DNA of 61,559 nt, taken from assembly GCA_031555505.1 (NCBI GenBank), contig JAVBUH010000038.1, positions 1 through 61,559 of the forward strand, read 5' to 3'. The DNA is from JAJDIA01 sp031555505. Its GTDB lineage: Bacteria > Bacteroidota > Bacteroidia > Bacteroidales > Tannerellaceae. Numbering within the stretch: the stretch's first letter is position 1; every line of letters begins with the position of its first letter. The position numbers and the translations under genes are program-made. Below the pieces are notes generated by a model. The model made no database searches. It worked only from the letters and a program-made list of their open reading frames with translations, and had not been told where the DNA came from. Shown piece by piece: positions 9,160-17,288 of this stretch.

Positions 9160-9329
9160 TATCGATGGGAGCTTTTATCCTTATCTCTGTTGTTAAATTG
9201 GATTAACCCGAAAACGGCTCAACCCGTAAACTTTTCTGACGAAACCTGCTGTATCTATCGTCGGCATCTGCTACTACTATTGTCGGGAATACGGAGTCCT
9301 ATTACCGGCATTAGCAATACCTTTCCTTT

Positions 9330-9549
9330 TCACAGCTGTGATATCTTCTCCTCACAGCTGTGATGTCTTCTCCTCACAGCTATGGAGCGAAAGCTTCACT
9401 GCTGTGACAAGGAATCTTCAAAACAGTGGAACAGGAACTCCATAATTGTGGAATGAAAAGATCATTCAGATGACGACAATACATCATAAGGATGACAGCA
9501 ATACATCATAAGGATGACGACAATACATCACATGTATACTGCCGATAGA
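9330..9549. repeat. Degenerate 22-nt tandem array, about 10 units
   Basis: Ten consecutive 22-nt units can be laid out without a single gap. Nine of ten begin with TCA, and nine of ten carry TG at unit positions 10-11. Units 1 and 2 (9330-9351, 9352-9373) each hold the perfect palindrome TCACAGCTGTGA. Units 7 to 9 (9462-9527) are a second sub-family containing ATGACgaCAATACA or a close variant. The period is not a multiple of three, so it is not a coding repeat. Confidence 0.8.
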
Positions 9550-9600
9550 AGATTTAGCATACGATCTTGAAAAATGGCTGAAACCGGATTATGCGTATGT

Positions 9601-9633
9601 GAGGCTGTGCCGGAAGTAGTTCGGTACAGCCTC
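9601..9633. other. 12-bp hairpin at the edge of the repeat region
   Basis: GAGGCTGTGCCG (9601-9612) pairs with CGGTACAGCCTC (9622-9633) with one wobble pair and a 9-nt loop. There is no T run on either side, so it is a poor terminator. It abuts the right arm of the 12-bp inverted repeat at 9588-9599. Confidence 0.5.
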
Positions 9634-9693
9634 AAGGATCACTTTATCCTTTTATCTATGCATAGCTCCACAAGTTTACGGGTTGTGATCCTG

Positions 9694-10467
9694 TTAAATT
9701 TGGGAATAGGCCATCGGAGCCAGTAAAATGCTCTGGTTTCGCGTGGCGGTGTAGGCATATTCGGGCAATTTGCTGATGCGCTGCCAGTCGGGATGTGAGC
9801 CAAAAGCTTTCCAGGCTTCGGTGCGGGTGGCTTCGTCTTTATACCAGGTGAGATAGATAAGGGCAGGCATGTGCTGGCCAACCAGTATATCCCCATAACA
9901 AACGGAATTGATCCCTACTTTATCGAAGACATCGATTTCATCAAGGTTAAACATGCGTATTTTGCGCTGGTTGGCTTCTTCATTGGGGCTATGGTAGATA
10001 CGTATCTCGTACAAAGTAGAGCCGGATTCGGCCAAGCGTCGCTGCGGTATTTTGTCGAATGCTTCACAAAGGTAGCTCTCGAATGCCGAGTAGGCGGGCG
10101 ATGGGGCAGTAGCGTCGTAGAACGGTTGGGCGGCTTTCCGGAAGGTTTCGTCTTTCCAGATACCGCTTTTTACGGCATGGAATGTAGTTACGTTGGGGTA
10201 GACCAGTAGCAGATAGCGTTTGCCGGGTTCTTCTGCCTTAAAAGGACGGAAAGCGCCCACGCTGACTTGTAGGCGGTTATAGGCCGGGATGAGCACGTCT
10301 TTGAAGAAGGTATCGAGTGAAGCTCCGTTGCCCTCTAATGAGTAGAAACGCCATTCGTAGATTTCCTTGCTGTCTGCAGAGGCCTGGGATTGTGCGCCTT
10401 GCGCACAACTGATGGCTGGGGTGATGGCTAACGCTCCGGCCAGTTTCATGAAATTTCGTCGTTGCAT
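9694..10467 (-). CDS. NIPSNAP-family exported protein
   Basis: A 257-aa protein with a twin-arginine signal (QRRNFMKLAGALA) followed by AISC, a lipobox-like site, so it may be a Tat-exported lipoprotein. The mature part carries two ferredoxin-like NIPSNAP repeats, roughly residues 35-135 and 150-255, the second opening with STLYEIRIYHSP. NIPSNAP domains have no agreed enzymatic role; in bacteria they are found as small dimeric alpha/beta-barrel proteins. It is a single gene facing the repeat-rich gap, with the GH3 fusion gene divergent upstream. Confidence 0.85.
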   Translation of the reverse strand: MQRRNFMKLAGALAITPAISCAQGAQSQASADSKEIYEWRFYSLEGNGASLDTFFKDVLIPAYNRLQVSVGAFRPFKAEEPGKRYLLLVYPNVTTFHAVKSGIWKDETFRKAAQPFYDATAPSPAYSAFESYLCEAFDKIPQRRLAESGSTLYEIRIYHSPNEEANQRKIRMFNLDEIDVFDKVGINSVCYGDILVGQHMPALIYLTWYKDEATRTEAWKAFGSHPDWQRISKLPEYAYTATRNQSILLAPMAYSQI

Positions 10468-10570
10468 AGGATGTGGAATTAGATTTATTTAGTCAGACTG
10501 ATGCAGCCAAAGGTAGACATATTCTAATAAATGTAGTATTTTTGAAGGGAAAAATTGAAAAGGAGATCGG

Positions 10571-13555
10571 ATGAGACAGATAAGTATATGGTGGTTGTGT
10601 TGCGTATGTGCCTTCGCAGTGTCTGGACAGACTACCCCTGAACTATTTCGTAAGGCCGACCGGCAGGGAATGGACCGGTGGGTAGACTCGGTATACAATC
10701 GCCTGAGTGAGGATGAACGGATCGGACAATTGTTTATGGTAATTGCTAACCCTACTTCAAATACACGTAATATGCAGCGACTGATGCGCTACGTGGATGA
10801 AGTGAAGATAGGAGGGATCTTATTCCATAAAGGAAATCCAGCGACACAGGCTGAGGTGATCAACCGGTTGCAGAAAGCATCCAGGCTACCTCTGTTGGTA
10901 TCGCTCGATGGTGAGTGGGGACTGTCGATGCGGTTGAGTGGTACCACCCGCTTCCCTAAGAACATGATGCTTGGTGCGATTGAAGATACGAAACTGATAG
11001 AGGCTTACGGACAGGAAGTAGCACGGCAATGCCGTGAAATGGGCATACATATTAATTTTGCGCCCGACCTGGATGTAAACAGCAATGTGGATAATCCGGT
11101 GATTGGGCTACGTTCGTTCGGCGAAGATCCGGATGCGGTCTCGGAGAAAGGCATTGCCTATGCACGGGGATTGGAGAGCGAGGGTATTATATCGGTGGCG
11201 AAACATTTTCCGGGGCATGGCGATTCGGCTGACGACTCGCATTATACGCTGCCGGCCATCCGCCACAACCGCCAACGGCTCGACAGCGTGGAACTGCTTC
11301 CTTTCAAACGCTATATTTATGAGGGGTTTGCCGGGATGATGACCGGCCATCTCTATGTGCCGGCACTGGACAAGACACCAGGCAAGGCTGCTTCATTCTC
11401 GTATCCGATCGTGACAGACCTGTTGCAGCAGGAACTTGGTTTTACCGGCTTGTGCTTTACCGACGCACTGGCCATGAAGGGGGCCTCGCCCAAAAGTGCT
11501 GACAATCCATGTGTAAAAGCCCTTTTGGCAGGTAATGATGTGCTGCTGGCTTCCGCTTCGCCGCTGAACGACTTTGCCGCAGTGAAAAGTGCTGTGGAAT
11601 CGGGCGTGCTGGATAAACAACAGATCGCTGCCAAATGCCGGAAGATTTTACAATATAAATACATAGCAGGGCTCAACCATTATAAGCCGATAGAGGTGAA
11701 AGGCCTATCAGAGCGACTTAATTCACCCCATGCGGCCTGGCTGGCAGCACGCCTGAATGCGGATGCGATTACCCTGTTGAGGAATGAAGGCGACTTCCTG
11801 CCGCTTAGACAATTAGACAAAAAGCGGATTGCTGCACTCTCGATTGGTGAAAATGAAGGGAATGAATTCCAGGTATATCTGAACAATTATGATTCGGTGC
11901 ACTGTTTCAGTCTGTCACGCACGGCAACGGCGGTACAGGTGCAAAAGGTATACAGCCAGTTGGACAACTACGACGTGATCATTTGCGGCATACATACCGT
12001 CCGTATCCCCGAAAGCCTACAACTGCAACAACTTGCCGCCCGGAAAGAACTGGTGTGTGTGTTTTTTACGCTGCCCTATTTCTGCCGTGATTACAGCAAA
12101 AGCATCCAGCAGGCTAAAGCCGTGGTGATGGCTTACGAAACAACACCGCTGGCACAGCAGTTTGCAGCGCAGGTAGTATTTGGCGGGATCGCTGCCAAAG
12201 GTAAGTTGCCGGTGTCTATCCCGGGCATGTATTTTGCCGGAACGGGTATCTTTACAGAAAAGACTCGCCTGGGGTACCATGAACCCGAAGAGGTACGGTT
12301 GGATCCGGCGCGTCTGGCGGTGATCGACGGCATTATACAACAGGGGCTGGACGAAAAAGCGTATCCTGGTGCTCAGTTACTGATTGCTAAGGATGGGATG
12401 GTGGTGTACCGAAAATCATTCGGATACTATGATTATACACAGCGGCAACCGGTTACGAATACGTCGGTATACGATCTGGCATCCGTATCCAAGGTGGCCG
12501 GTACTTTGCCGGCCGTTATGTGGGCCTACGATGAAAAGAAGTTCACACTCAACAACAAGATCGGTGAATATGTGCCGGGATTGAAAGGCTCGAACAAGCA
12601 AGACCTTACGATACGTGAGTTACTCTACCATCAATCCGGTGTGATACCCACTATTACGTTCTATGTGAATGCGATCGACTGCAATAGCTATACAGGCAGC
12701 TTGTATAGTACGTCGAAGAATGCCACTCACCCGATACGCTTCGATGCCTCCACCTGGGTGCGTAACGATTTCTCTTACCTGCCGGGAATGGTGTCGGGCA
12801 CGTCGAAGCCTGGTTTTACCACACAGGTGGCGAATCATTTCTATGTGCATGATTCGTTCTGTGATACGATTATGAAAGAAATACGGGATTCCCGGCTGAG
12901 TACCCGTGGCAAATATGTATATAGCTGTATCAACTTCATCATGCTGAAGATGATGGTGGAAAACCAGTTAGGGTTGCCGATGGACAAATTGCTGCGAACA
13001 AAGTTCTACGACCGTCTGGGCGCCCGCTCACTTACCTACAACCCGCTGGAGCGGATGGACACCCTGCGGATTGTACCTACAGAACAGGATGATTTTGTGC
13101 GGCGGCAGTTATTACGCGGCTATGTACATGATGAGGCTGCGGGTTTCCAGGGAGGAGTGTCGGGCAACGCCGGGTTGTTTGCCGATGCCAACGACCTGGC
13201 CAAACTGCTGCAACTTTATCTGAATGCGGGTGTGTATGGAGGCGAACGGTACTTGTCTGAAGAAACCACACGGTTGTTTACACAAAGCAAAAGTCCGAAT
13301 AGCCGTCGTGGACTGGGTTTTGATAAGCCACAAGTCGGTAATCCCAATGCATCGCCTTGCGGAGCGCTGGCGCCGGCTTCCGTCTATGGGCATACGGGCT
13401 ATACGGGCACTTGTTTCTGGGTTGACCCGGACAATCGCCTGGTGTATATTTTCCTGACCAACCGGGTAAACCCGACACGAGCCAATAATAAACTGGGCTC
13501 GCTGGATATCCGTACCCGTATTCAGGATGCAATCTATAAGGCAATCGAACCGTAG
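10571..13555 (+). CDS. GH3 beta-N-acetylhexosaminidase / beta-lactamase-fold fusion
   Basis: A 994-aa exported protein. After a Sec signal (1 to about 20), residues about 35-370 form a GH3 domain of the NagZ type, with the Asp-His loop KHFPGHGD at about 211-218. A GH3 C-terminal domain follows (about 390-560). Residues about 585-990 form a serine beta-lactamase/penicillin-binding fold: SVSK at about 638-641 gives the SxxK nucleophile, and HTGYTG (about 940) matches the KTG-like box. The second motif reads YSC near residue 784, where YxN or YSD is expected. Peptidoglycan or muropeptide trimming in the periplasm is the likely role, combining a hexosaminidase with a putative esterase or peptidase. 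Confidence 0.9.
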   Translation: MRQISIWWLCCVCAFAVSGQTTPELFRKADRQGMDRWVDSVYNRLSEDERIGQLFMVIANPTSNTRNMQRLMRYVDEVKIGGILFHKGNPATQAEVINRLQKASRLPLLVSLDGEWGLSMRLSGTTRFPKNMMLGAIEDTKLIEAYGQEVARQCREMGIHINFAPDLDVNSNVDNPVIGLRSFGEDPDAVSEKGIAYARGLESEGIISVAKHFPGHGDSADDSHYTLPAIRHNRQRLDSVELLPFKRYIYEGFAGMMTGHLYVPALDKTPGKAASFSYPIVTDLLQQELGFTGLCFTDALAMKGASPKSADNPCVKALLAGNDVLLASASPLNDFAAVKSAVESGVLDKQQIAAKCRKILQYKYIAGLNHYKPIEVKGLSERLNSPHAAWLAARLNADAITLLRNEGDFLPLRQLDKKRIAALSIGENEGNEFQVYLNNYDSVHCFSLSRTATAVQVQKVYSQLDNYDVIICGIHTVRIPESLQLQQLAARKELVCVFFTLPYFCRDYSKSIQQAKAVVMAYETTPLAQQFAAQVVFGGIAAKGKLPVSIPGMYFAGTGIFTEKTRLGYHEPEEVRLDPARLAVIDGIIQQGLDEKAYPGAQLLIAKDGMVVYRKSFGYYDYTQRQPVTNTSVYDLASVSKVAGTLPAVMWAYDEKKFTLNNKIGEYVPGLKGSNKQDLTIRELLYHQSGVIPTITFYVNAIDCNSYTGSLYSTSKNATHPIRFDASTWVRNDFSYLPGMVSGTSKPGFTTQVANHFYVHDSFCDTIMKEIRDSRLSTRGKYVYSCINFIMLKMMVENQLGLPMDKLLRTKFYDRLGARSLTYNPLERMDTLRIVPTEQDDFVRRQLLRGYVHDEAAGFQGGVSGNAGLFADANDLAKLLQLYLNAGVYGGERYLSEETTRLFTQSKSPNSRRGLGFDKPQVGNPNASPCGALAPASVYGHTGYTGTCFWVDPDNRLVYIFLTNRVNPTRANNKLGSLDIRTRIQDAIYKAIEP

Positions 13556-13621
13556 AATAAAAAAGATTTGTAAATTTGTTGTTCTTTAGTTGGAATATTC
13601 ATTTGATAAATTCTATATAGT

Positions 13622-14650
13622 ATGTTGTTTGGACACGGAGACGACTTTTATAACGCACCTCAGGAGATAAAAAGCAACTTTAGCTCCAATGTATGGCATG
13701 GTGCCACGCTGGATAAGCTGATCGAACATTTGAACACACAGTTTACCAAGCTGTCTTTTTATCCCGAACCCGATGCCGGATCGCTGAAACGATTATTGGC
13801 GCGTCGTTGTGAAGTGCAGGAAGAGAATGTAGTGGTGACCAACGGATCGGTGACGGCCTTCTATCTCCTGGCGCAAGCCTGGCAGGGAGCCAAGTCGATG
13901 ATTGAAGTACCTACCTTTTCCGAATATGAAGATGCCTGCCGCCTGCATGGGCATGAGATAAGTTTTTACTCATCGGCCGACGACCTGGAGAATATTCCGG
14001 TGGAAGGGCAGGATTTTTTCTGGATATGCAACCCGAACAATCCGAACGGGAAAATGAGCCATCGTACCGAATTGCTGAAACTGATTGCGGCTAACCGAAA
14101 AACAATCTTTATCGTAGACCAGGCCTATGCTGCTTTTACTACGGATGAGGTGCTAAAGCCTGCGGATGTGCGAAACAATAAAAACCTGGTGCTGGTACAC
14201 TCGATCTCCAAAGCGTATAATATCCCGGGGCTGCGGATCGGTTACCTGATCGCATCACCCGATATTACAGTCGAGGTGAATAAATACCTGATACCATGGT
14301 CGGTCAATGCTATTGCGTTGGAAGCAAGCAAGTATATCCTGATCCATCCCGCGCAGTTTACACTGCCGATACGTAAATGGCAGCAGGAAACTGCCGAGTT
14401 TATCTATCGGTTGAGCAAGTTGGATGGACTGGAAGTGTTGCCCACGGCTACCACCTTTTTCCTGGTGAGGCTGAAGACAGGAACAGCCGCCGATCTGAAG
14501 AAATTCCTGCTTGAAAAGTATGCTATACTGATCAGGGATGCATCTAACTTTAATGGATTGGACGAGTCCTATTTCAGGCTTTCTACGCAATCGTCTTCCG
14601 AGAATGAGGCGTGCGTGGATGCTATCAAAGAATGGTTGGAATCCAGGTAA
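13622..14650 (+). CDS. Class I/II PLP-dependent aminotransferase (HisC/CobD-like)
   Basis: A 342-aa fold-type I PLP enzyme. The N-terminal FGHGDDFY resembles the start of threonine-phosphate decarboxylase (CobD), and CNPNNPNG is the motif shared with histidinol-phosphate aminotransferases. The PLP lysine lies in HSISKAYNIPGLRIGY (about residue 197), followed by an Arg expected to bind the substrate carboxylate or phosphate. It stands alone, with no cobalamin or histidine genes next to it, so the substrate is open between L-threonine-phosphate and an amino acid or its phosphate. Confidence 0.8.
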   Translation: MLFGHGDDFYNAPQEIKSNFSSNVWHGATLDKLIEHLNTQFTKLSFYPEPDAGSLKRLLARRCEVQEENVVVTNGSVTAFYLLAQAWQGAKSMIEVPTFSEYEDACRLHGHEISFYSSADDLENIPVEGQDFFWICNPNNPNGKMSHRTELLKLIAANRKTIFIVDQAYAAFTTDEVLKPADVRNNKNLVLVHSISKAYNIPGLRIGYLIASPDITVEVNKYLIPWSVNAIALEASKYILIHPAQFTLPIRKWQQETAEFIYRLSKLDGLEVLPTATTFFLVRLKTGTAADLKKFLLEKYAILIRDASNFNGLDESYFRLSTQSSSENEACVDAIKEWLESR

Positions 14651-14712
14651 CGAAATGTCATAAAAAAACCCCGGCACATAATTGTACCGGGGTTTTTTAT
14701 GACGTTTCGTTA
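14649..14712. terminator. Bidirectional terminator
   Basis: A long inverted repeat centred on ACCCCGG/CCGGGGT with A-rich and T-rich arms extends outward to AACGAAA and TTTCGTT. It serves the aminotransferase gene on the plus strand and the small membrane-protein gene converging on the minus strand. Confidence 0.9.
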
Positions 14713-14720
14713 GAGTGCAC

Positions 14721-14891
14721 TTATTCAGTCTTTCTGTTGATCAGGATGTGACTAAAATAGCCAATCAGCATAACAACAAACCCTACTGAAAGTAAGGTGT
14801 TACTCATACCTCCAGTGATAAAAGGCACAGCCAGAATAGCAACACCGATCAGCACAACTAACACTCCAATGTTTTTTACAAATCCATTCAT
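14721..14891 (-). CDS. Small membrane protein, 56 aa
   Basis: Two hydrophobic segments (about residues 6-26 and 30-50) are separated by a glycine-containing turn; the protein ends with a charged NRKTE tail. The ATG at 14891 gives a compact protein starting MNGFVKNIG. An upstream in-frame start at 14954 would add 21 unlikely residues. It ends just before a shared terminator, which supports a real transcript. No family recognised; function unknown. Confidence 0.6.
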   Translation of the reverse strand: MNGFVKNIGVLVVLIGVAILAVPFITGGMSNTLLSVGFVVMLIGYFSHILINRKTE

Positions 14892-14999
14892 GGTTATAGA
14901 TGTTTTATGATTATTCTTTTCTACCGCAAATAAAGCAATAATAACCCAATTCAAAAAATATTTTAGGATAAAAATACCGGAAGCATGAAATTTAGCGAT

Positions 15000-15007
15000 T
15001 ATATTTG
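15000..15007 (+). promoter_or_regulatory. -7 element of the plsC-like gene
   Basis: TATATTTG lies 15 nt before the ATG at 15023 and matches TAnnTTTG. The leader would be very short. Confidence 0.4.
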
Positions 15008-15022
15008 TGAGTAAATGCCTCT

Positions 15023-15766
15023 ATGTCTATGCTACGTATTCTTTACTTGATCTATTTGTGGATGTTAGTTGTCCCTGTTTTTCTTGTCCTCACCCTGCTT
15101 ACGGCTTTGGTTACGATTGCCGGGTGCCTGCTTGGCGGTGAAAAAGTGTTTGCCTATTATCCCGGGATGATCTGGTCGCGGCTCACCTGTTATCTGGCAC
15201 TCTGCCCGGTACGGGTAAAGGGGCGTGAGCATTTCGACCGGAAACGGTCGTATGTCTTTGTCGCCAATCACCAGGGAGCATTCGATATTTTCCTGATCTA
15301 TGGCTTTTTGGGCGTACCTGTCAAATGGGTGATGAAAGCCGGTATCGCAAAGATACCATTTGTGGGAGCAGCCTGCCGGGCGGCAGGTTTTATTTTTGTG
15401 GATAATTCCAGTCCGAAAGCGGCGTTGCGGAGTGTACGTGAGGCGGAAAAATCGTTGAAAAACGGTGCTTCGATCGTGGTATTTCCCGAAGGGTCACGCA
15501 CTTATGACGGGAAGATGATCCGTTTTAAGCGGGGGGCTTACCAGATGGCAGCCGACCAGCATTTACCCATCGTTCCCATTACCATCAACGGCCCGTTCCA
15601 TGTGTTATCGATCGGATCGCTCCGTATGCATCGTCATCGGATGGAGATGGTTATTCATCCGCCTGTTTCTACCGACGGCATGGATGTTTCACACAAGGGG
15701 TTGCAAGCTATGGCCGATCATACACAACAGGTTATAGCCTCGGCCTTATGGAAGGAGTTTGTATGA
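15023..15766 (+). CDS. plsC: 1-acyl-sn-glycerol-3-phosphate acyltransferase (PlsC family)
   Basis: Adds the second acyl chain in phosphatidic acid synthesis. A hydrophobic N terminus (about residues 5-40) anchors the 247-aa protein to the inner membrane. The HX4D motif reads NHQGAFD (about residue 82), and the glycerophosphate motif is FPEGSRT (about 153). A second ATG at 15029 could be the start. Its stop at 15766 directly abuts the stop of the convergent Wzi-like gene at 15767. Related enzymes can acylate lyso-lipids other than glycerophosphate, including ornithine or serine lipids, so the acceptor is not certain. Confidence 0.85.
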   Translation: MSMLRILYLIYLWMLVVPVFLVLTLLTALVTIAGCLLGGEKVFAYYPGMIWSRLTCYLALCPVRVKGREHFDRKRSYVFVANHQGAFDIFLIYGFLGVPVKWVMKAGIAKIPFVGAACRAAGFIFVDNSSPKAALRSVREAEKSLKNGASIVVFPEGSRTYDGKMIRFKRGAYQMAADQHLPIVPITINGPFHVLSIGSLRMHRHRMEMVIHPPVSTDGMDVSHKGLQAMADHTQQVIASALWKEFV

Positions 15767-17251
15767 TCACCATTTTTTGAGTATACCCCTTTTGCTTACC
15801 TTCAGGCTGAAGCCGAAACCGTTGTCTCCCACAATGTTGCCTGTATCTCCTGCCACAGAGCCGGTGAATTGCCAGTCGGCCAGTCGGGGATGGGTATAAT
15901 GACACTCGGCCAGGAAAGCGGAGCCTGTGCGCTTTATGAGGAAAGGCGTGTAATGGCGGCCCCAACTATTCATCACAGTAAACAGCATACGGTAGGAGAG
16001 TTGGGGTGAAAAAGCACCTTCCATACCCAAATGCCAGTCGCTCACCCGGGTACTGCGGAATCCCAGCCGCCTGTCTGTATTGTATACAGGTGAGGGCAGG
16101 AGGGGACTACCTATGGAACGGTTGAAGTAAGAATAACCGGTGGTATATTCTCCGTTGTTATAATAATCGTCGGCTCCCCCTCCACGGCCAGGGTGGGCGT
16201 CGTGGTCGAAAGCGATGAAGTGGAATGGTCCGCTTTGGTTGCGTGTTTCCATATATTCAACCACTACTTTCCGTATCAGCGGAAAGCTGTTGAAGTCAGC
16301 CTGTAATCCCCACAACCCGTCTGTTCCATTATAAAACAGGAGGCCGGACTTATCGGCCGACATGTGCTGATAGTAAGCATGCAAGGACCAATCCTTTTGT
16401 GTGTAGCCCAGTTGGAAATCGTAGGAGATCTGGTGGCTGCCCAGTACATTGATCTGGTCGGATACGGTGGCATCGTTCCCCCCGCTTTGGGCAAAGAATA
16501 CACGGACCAGGTCTTTCAGGGAATGAGGTTGTACGCCTTTTTTCGGATTCGTGGAAGTTCCTCCCCATTGGGCGGTGTGTTGCAGGCCGAGCGCTAATGT
16601 GAGCGGAAAACCATTGCGTGTATCGTTGATCCGGAGAAAGAAACTCTTATGGTGCCAGAGGCTGTTTTGAGTGTATTCCTGAGGAATACGGATAAAATCT
16701 TCCAGATAGTCGGTGTCGAACGAACGACCTACAGCTATATCGCCCTTGACCTGTATCCATCCTTTCAGGCCGGGAACCACTGTAAATGCTGGCATGCTGA
16801 GGTCTATCTCCGGGATTGGGCGTGCGTTGGGCGAAAGCATCAGGTCGCCCGAACTGAGATCACGGTCCCAGAGAGAACGGTAGGTTTCCCTACTTCCTAC
16901 GGAGAGCAAGAGGCTTTTGTATCCTAACTCGGCGTATGCCTGCTGGATATATACAGTACGGTATCGTGGCGCGGCGGCAACCACATCCAGGGCGGCTCCC
17001 CAAGAGAAACCGCTGCCTAAGGCCTGCTGGTTGGTTATACTTCCCCGCAGGTATCCGTTCCCGGATTCGAGGGGGACAATGCCATACCGGTTATTAACCA
17101 TCCAGAATGGCGTGTATGTTCCTGAGGCTGCCGAGCCGTATGCCTCCATCCTGTAGGTGAGGGCCTCCGGACTGTCTTGTTCCTGGGCAGAGAGGGAGAA
17201 AGCCTGGTAAAGGAGGAGGCTTCCGGTCAATATGTATTTGATCAATTGCAT
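15767..17251 (-). CDS. Wzi-like capsule assembly outer-membrane barrel
   Basis: A 494-aa protein with a signal peptide (LIKYILTGSLLLYQAFSLSAQ) and a body rich in alternating amphipathic strands, aromatic residues and N/G turns ending in a C-terminal hydrophobic-aromatic pattern. This fits the capsule assembly Wzi family, 18-strand barrels that bind capsular polysaccharide at the cell surface. The start at 17251 keeps the signal peptide; the upstream reading to 17383 would run into the hydrolase gene and add an unlikely 44 residues. A -7 box lies just upstream. No capsule genes adjoin. Confidence 0.8.
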   Translation of the reverse strand: MQLIKYILTGSLLLYQAFSLSAQEQDSPEALTYRMEAYGSAASGTYTPFWMVNNRYGIVPLESGNGYLRGSITNQQALGSGFSWGAALDVVAAAPRYRTVYIQQAYAELGYKSLLLSVGSRETYRSLWDRDLSSGDLMLSPNARPIPEIDLSMPAFTVVPGLKGWIQVKGDIAVGRSFDTDYLEDFIRIPQEYTQNSLWHHKSFFLRINDTRNGFPLTLALGLQHTAQWGGTSTNPKKGVQPHSLKDLVRVFFAQSGGNDATVSDQINVLGSHQISYDFQLGYTQKDWSLHAYYQHMSADKSGLLFYNGTDGLWGLQADFNSFPLIRKVVVEYMETRNQSGPFHFIAFDHDAHPGRGGGADDYYNNGEYTTGYSYFNRSIGSPLLPSPVYNTDRRLGFRSTRVSDWHLGMEGAFSPQLSYRMLFTVMNSWGRHYTPFLIKRTGSAFLAECHYTHPRLADWQFTGSVAGDTGNIVGDNGFGFSLKVSKRGILKKW

Positions 17252-17274
17252 AGAAAATTCCCTTGGTATTCGGA

Positions 17275-17282
17275 CAAAGGTA
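17275..17282 (-). promoter_or_regulatory. -7 element of the Wzi-like gene
   Basis: The minus strand reads TACCTTTG (17275-17282), about 24 nt before the start codon at 17251. It suggests that the Wzi-like gene has its own promoter although the hydrolase gene ends only 37 nt upstream. Confidence 0.5.
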
Positions 17283-17288
17283 CGGAAA

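Larger units (their letters stand above)
8838..9693. other. 856-nt gene-free region with hairpins and repeats
   Basis: No credible coding frame. It lies between the convergent AraC-family and NIPSNAP genes. It contains three hairpins (9005-9031, 9075-9089, 9121-9159), a 22-nt tandem array (9330-9549), a 12-bp hairpin (9601-9633) and two pairs of perfect inverted repeats (8973-8984 with 9588-9599, and 9220-9233 with 9672-9685). The density of structure is far above that of other gaps in the window. Confidence 0.8.

Noticed and set aside
9330..9549. A CRISPR array
   Set aside because: Units abut without unique spacers, are too divergent, and no cas gene is present.
13622..14650. HisC of the histidine pathway
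   Set aside because: It is 10 kb from the his genes and its N terminus is closer to CobD; the substrate stays open.
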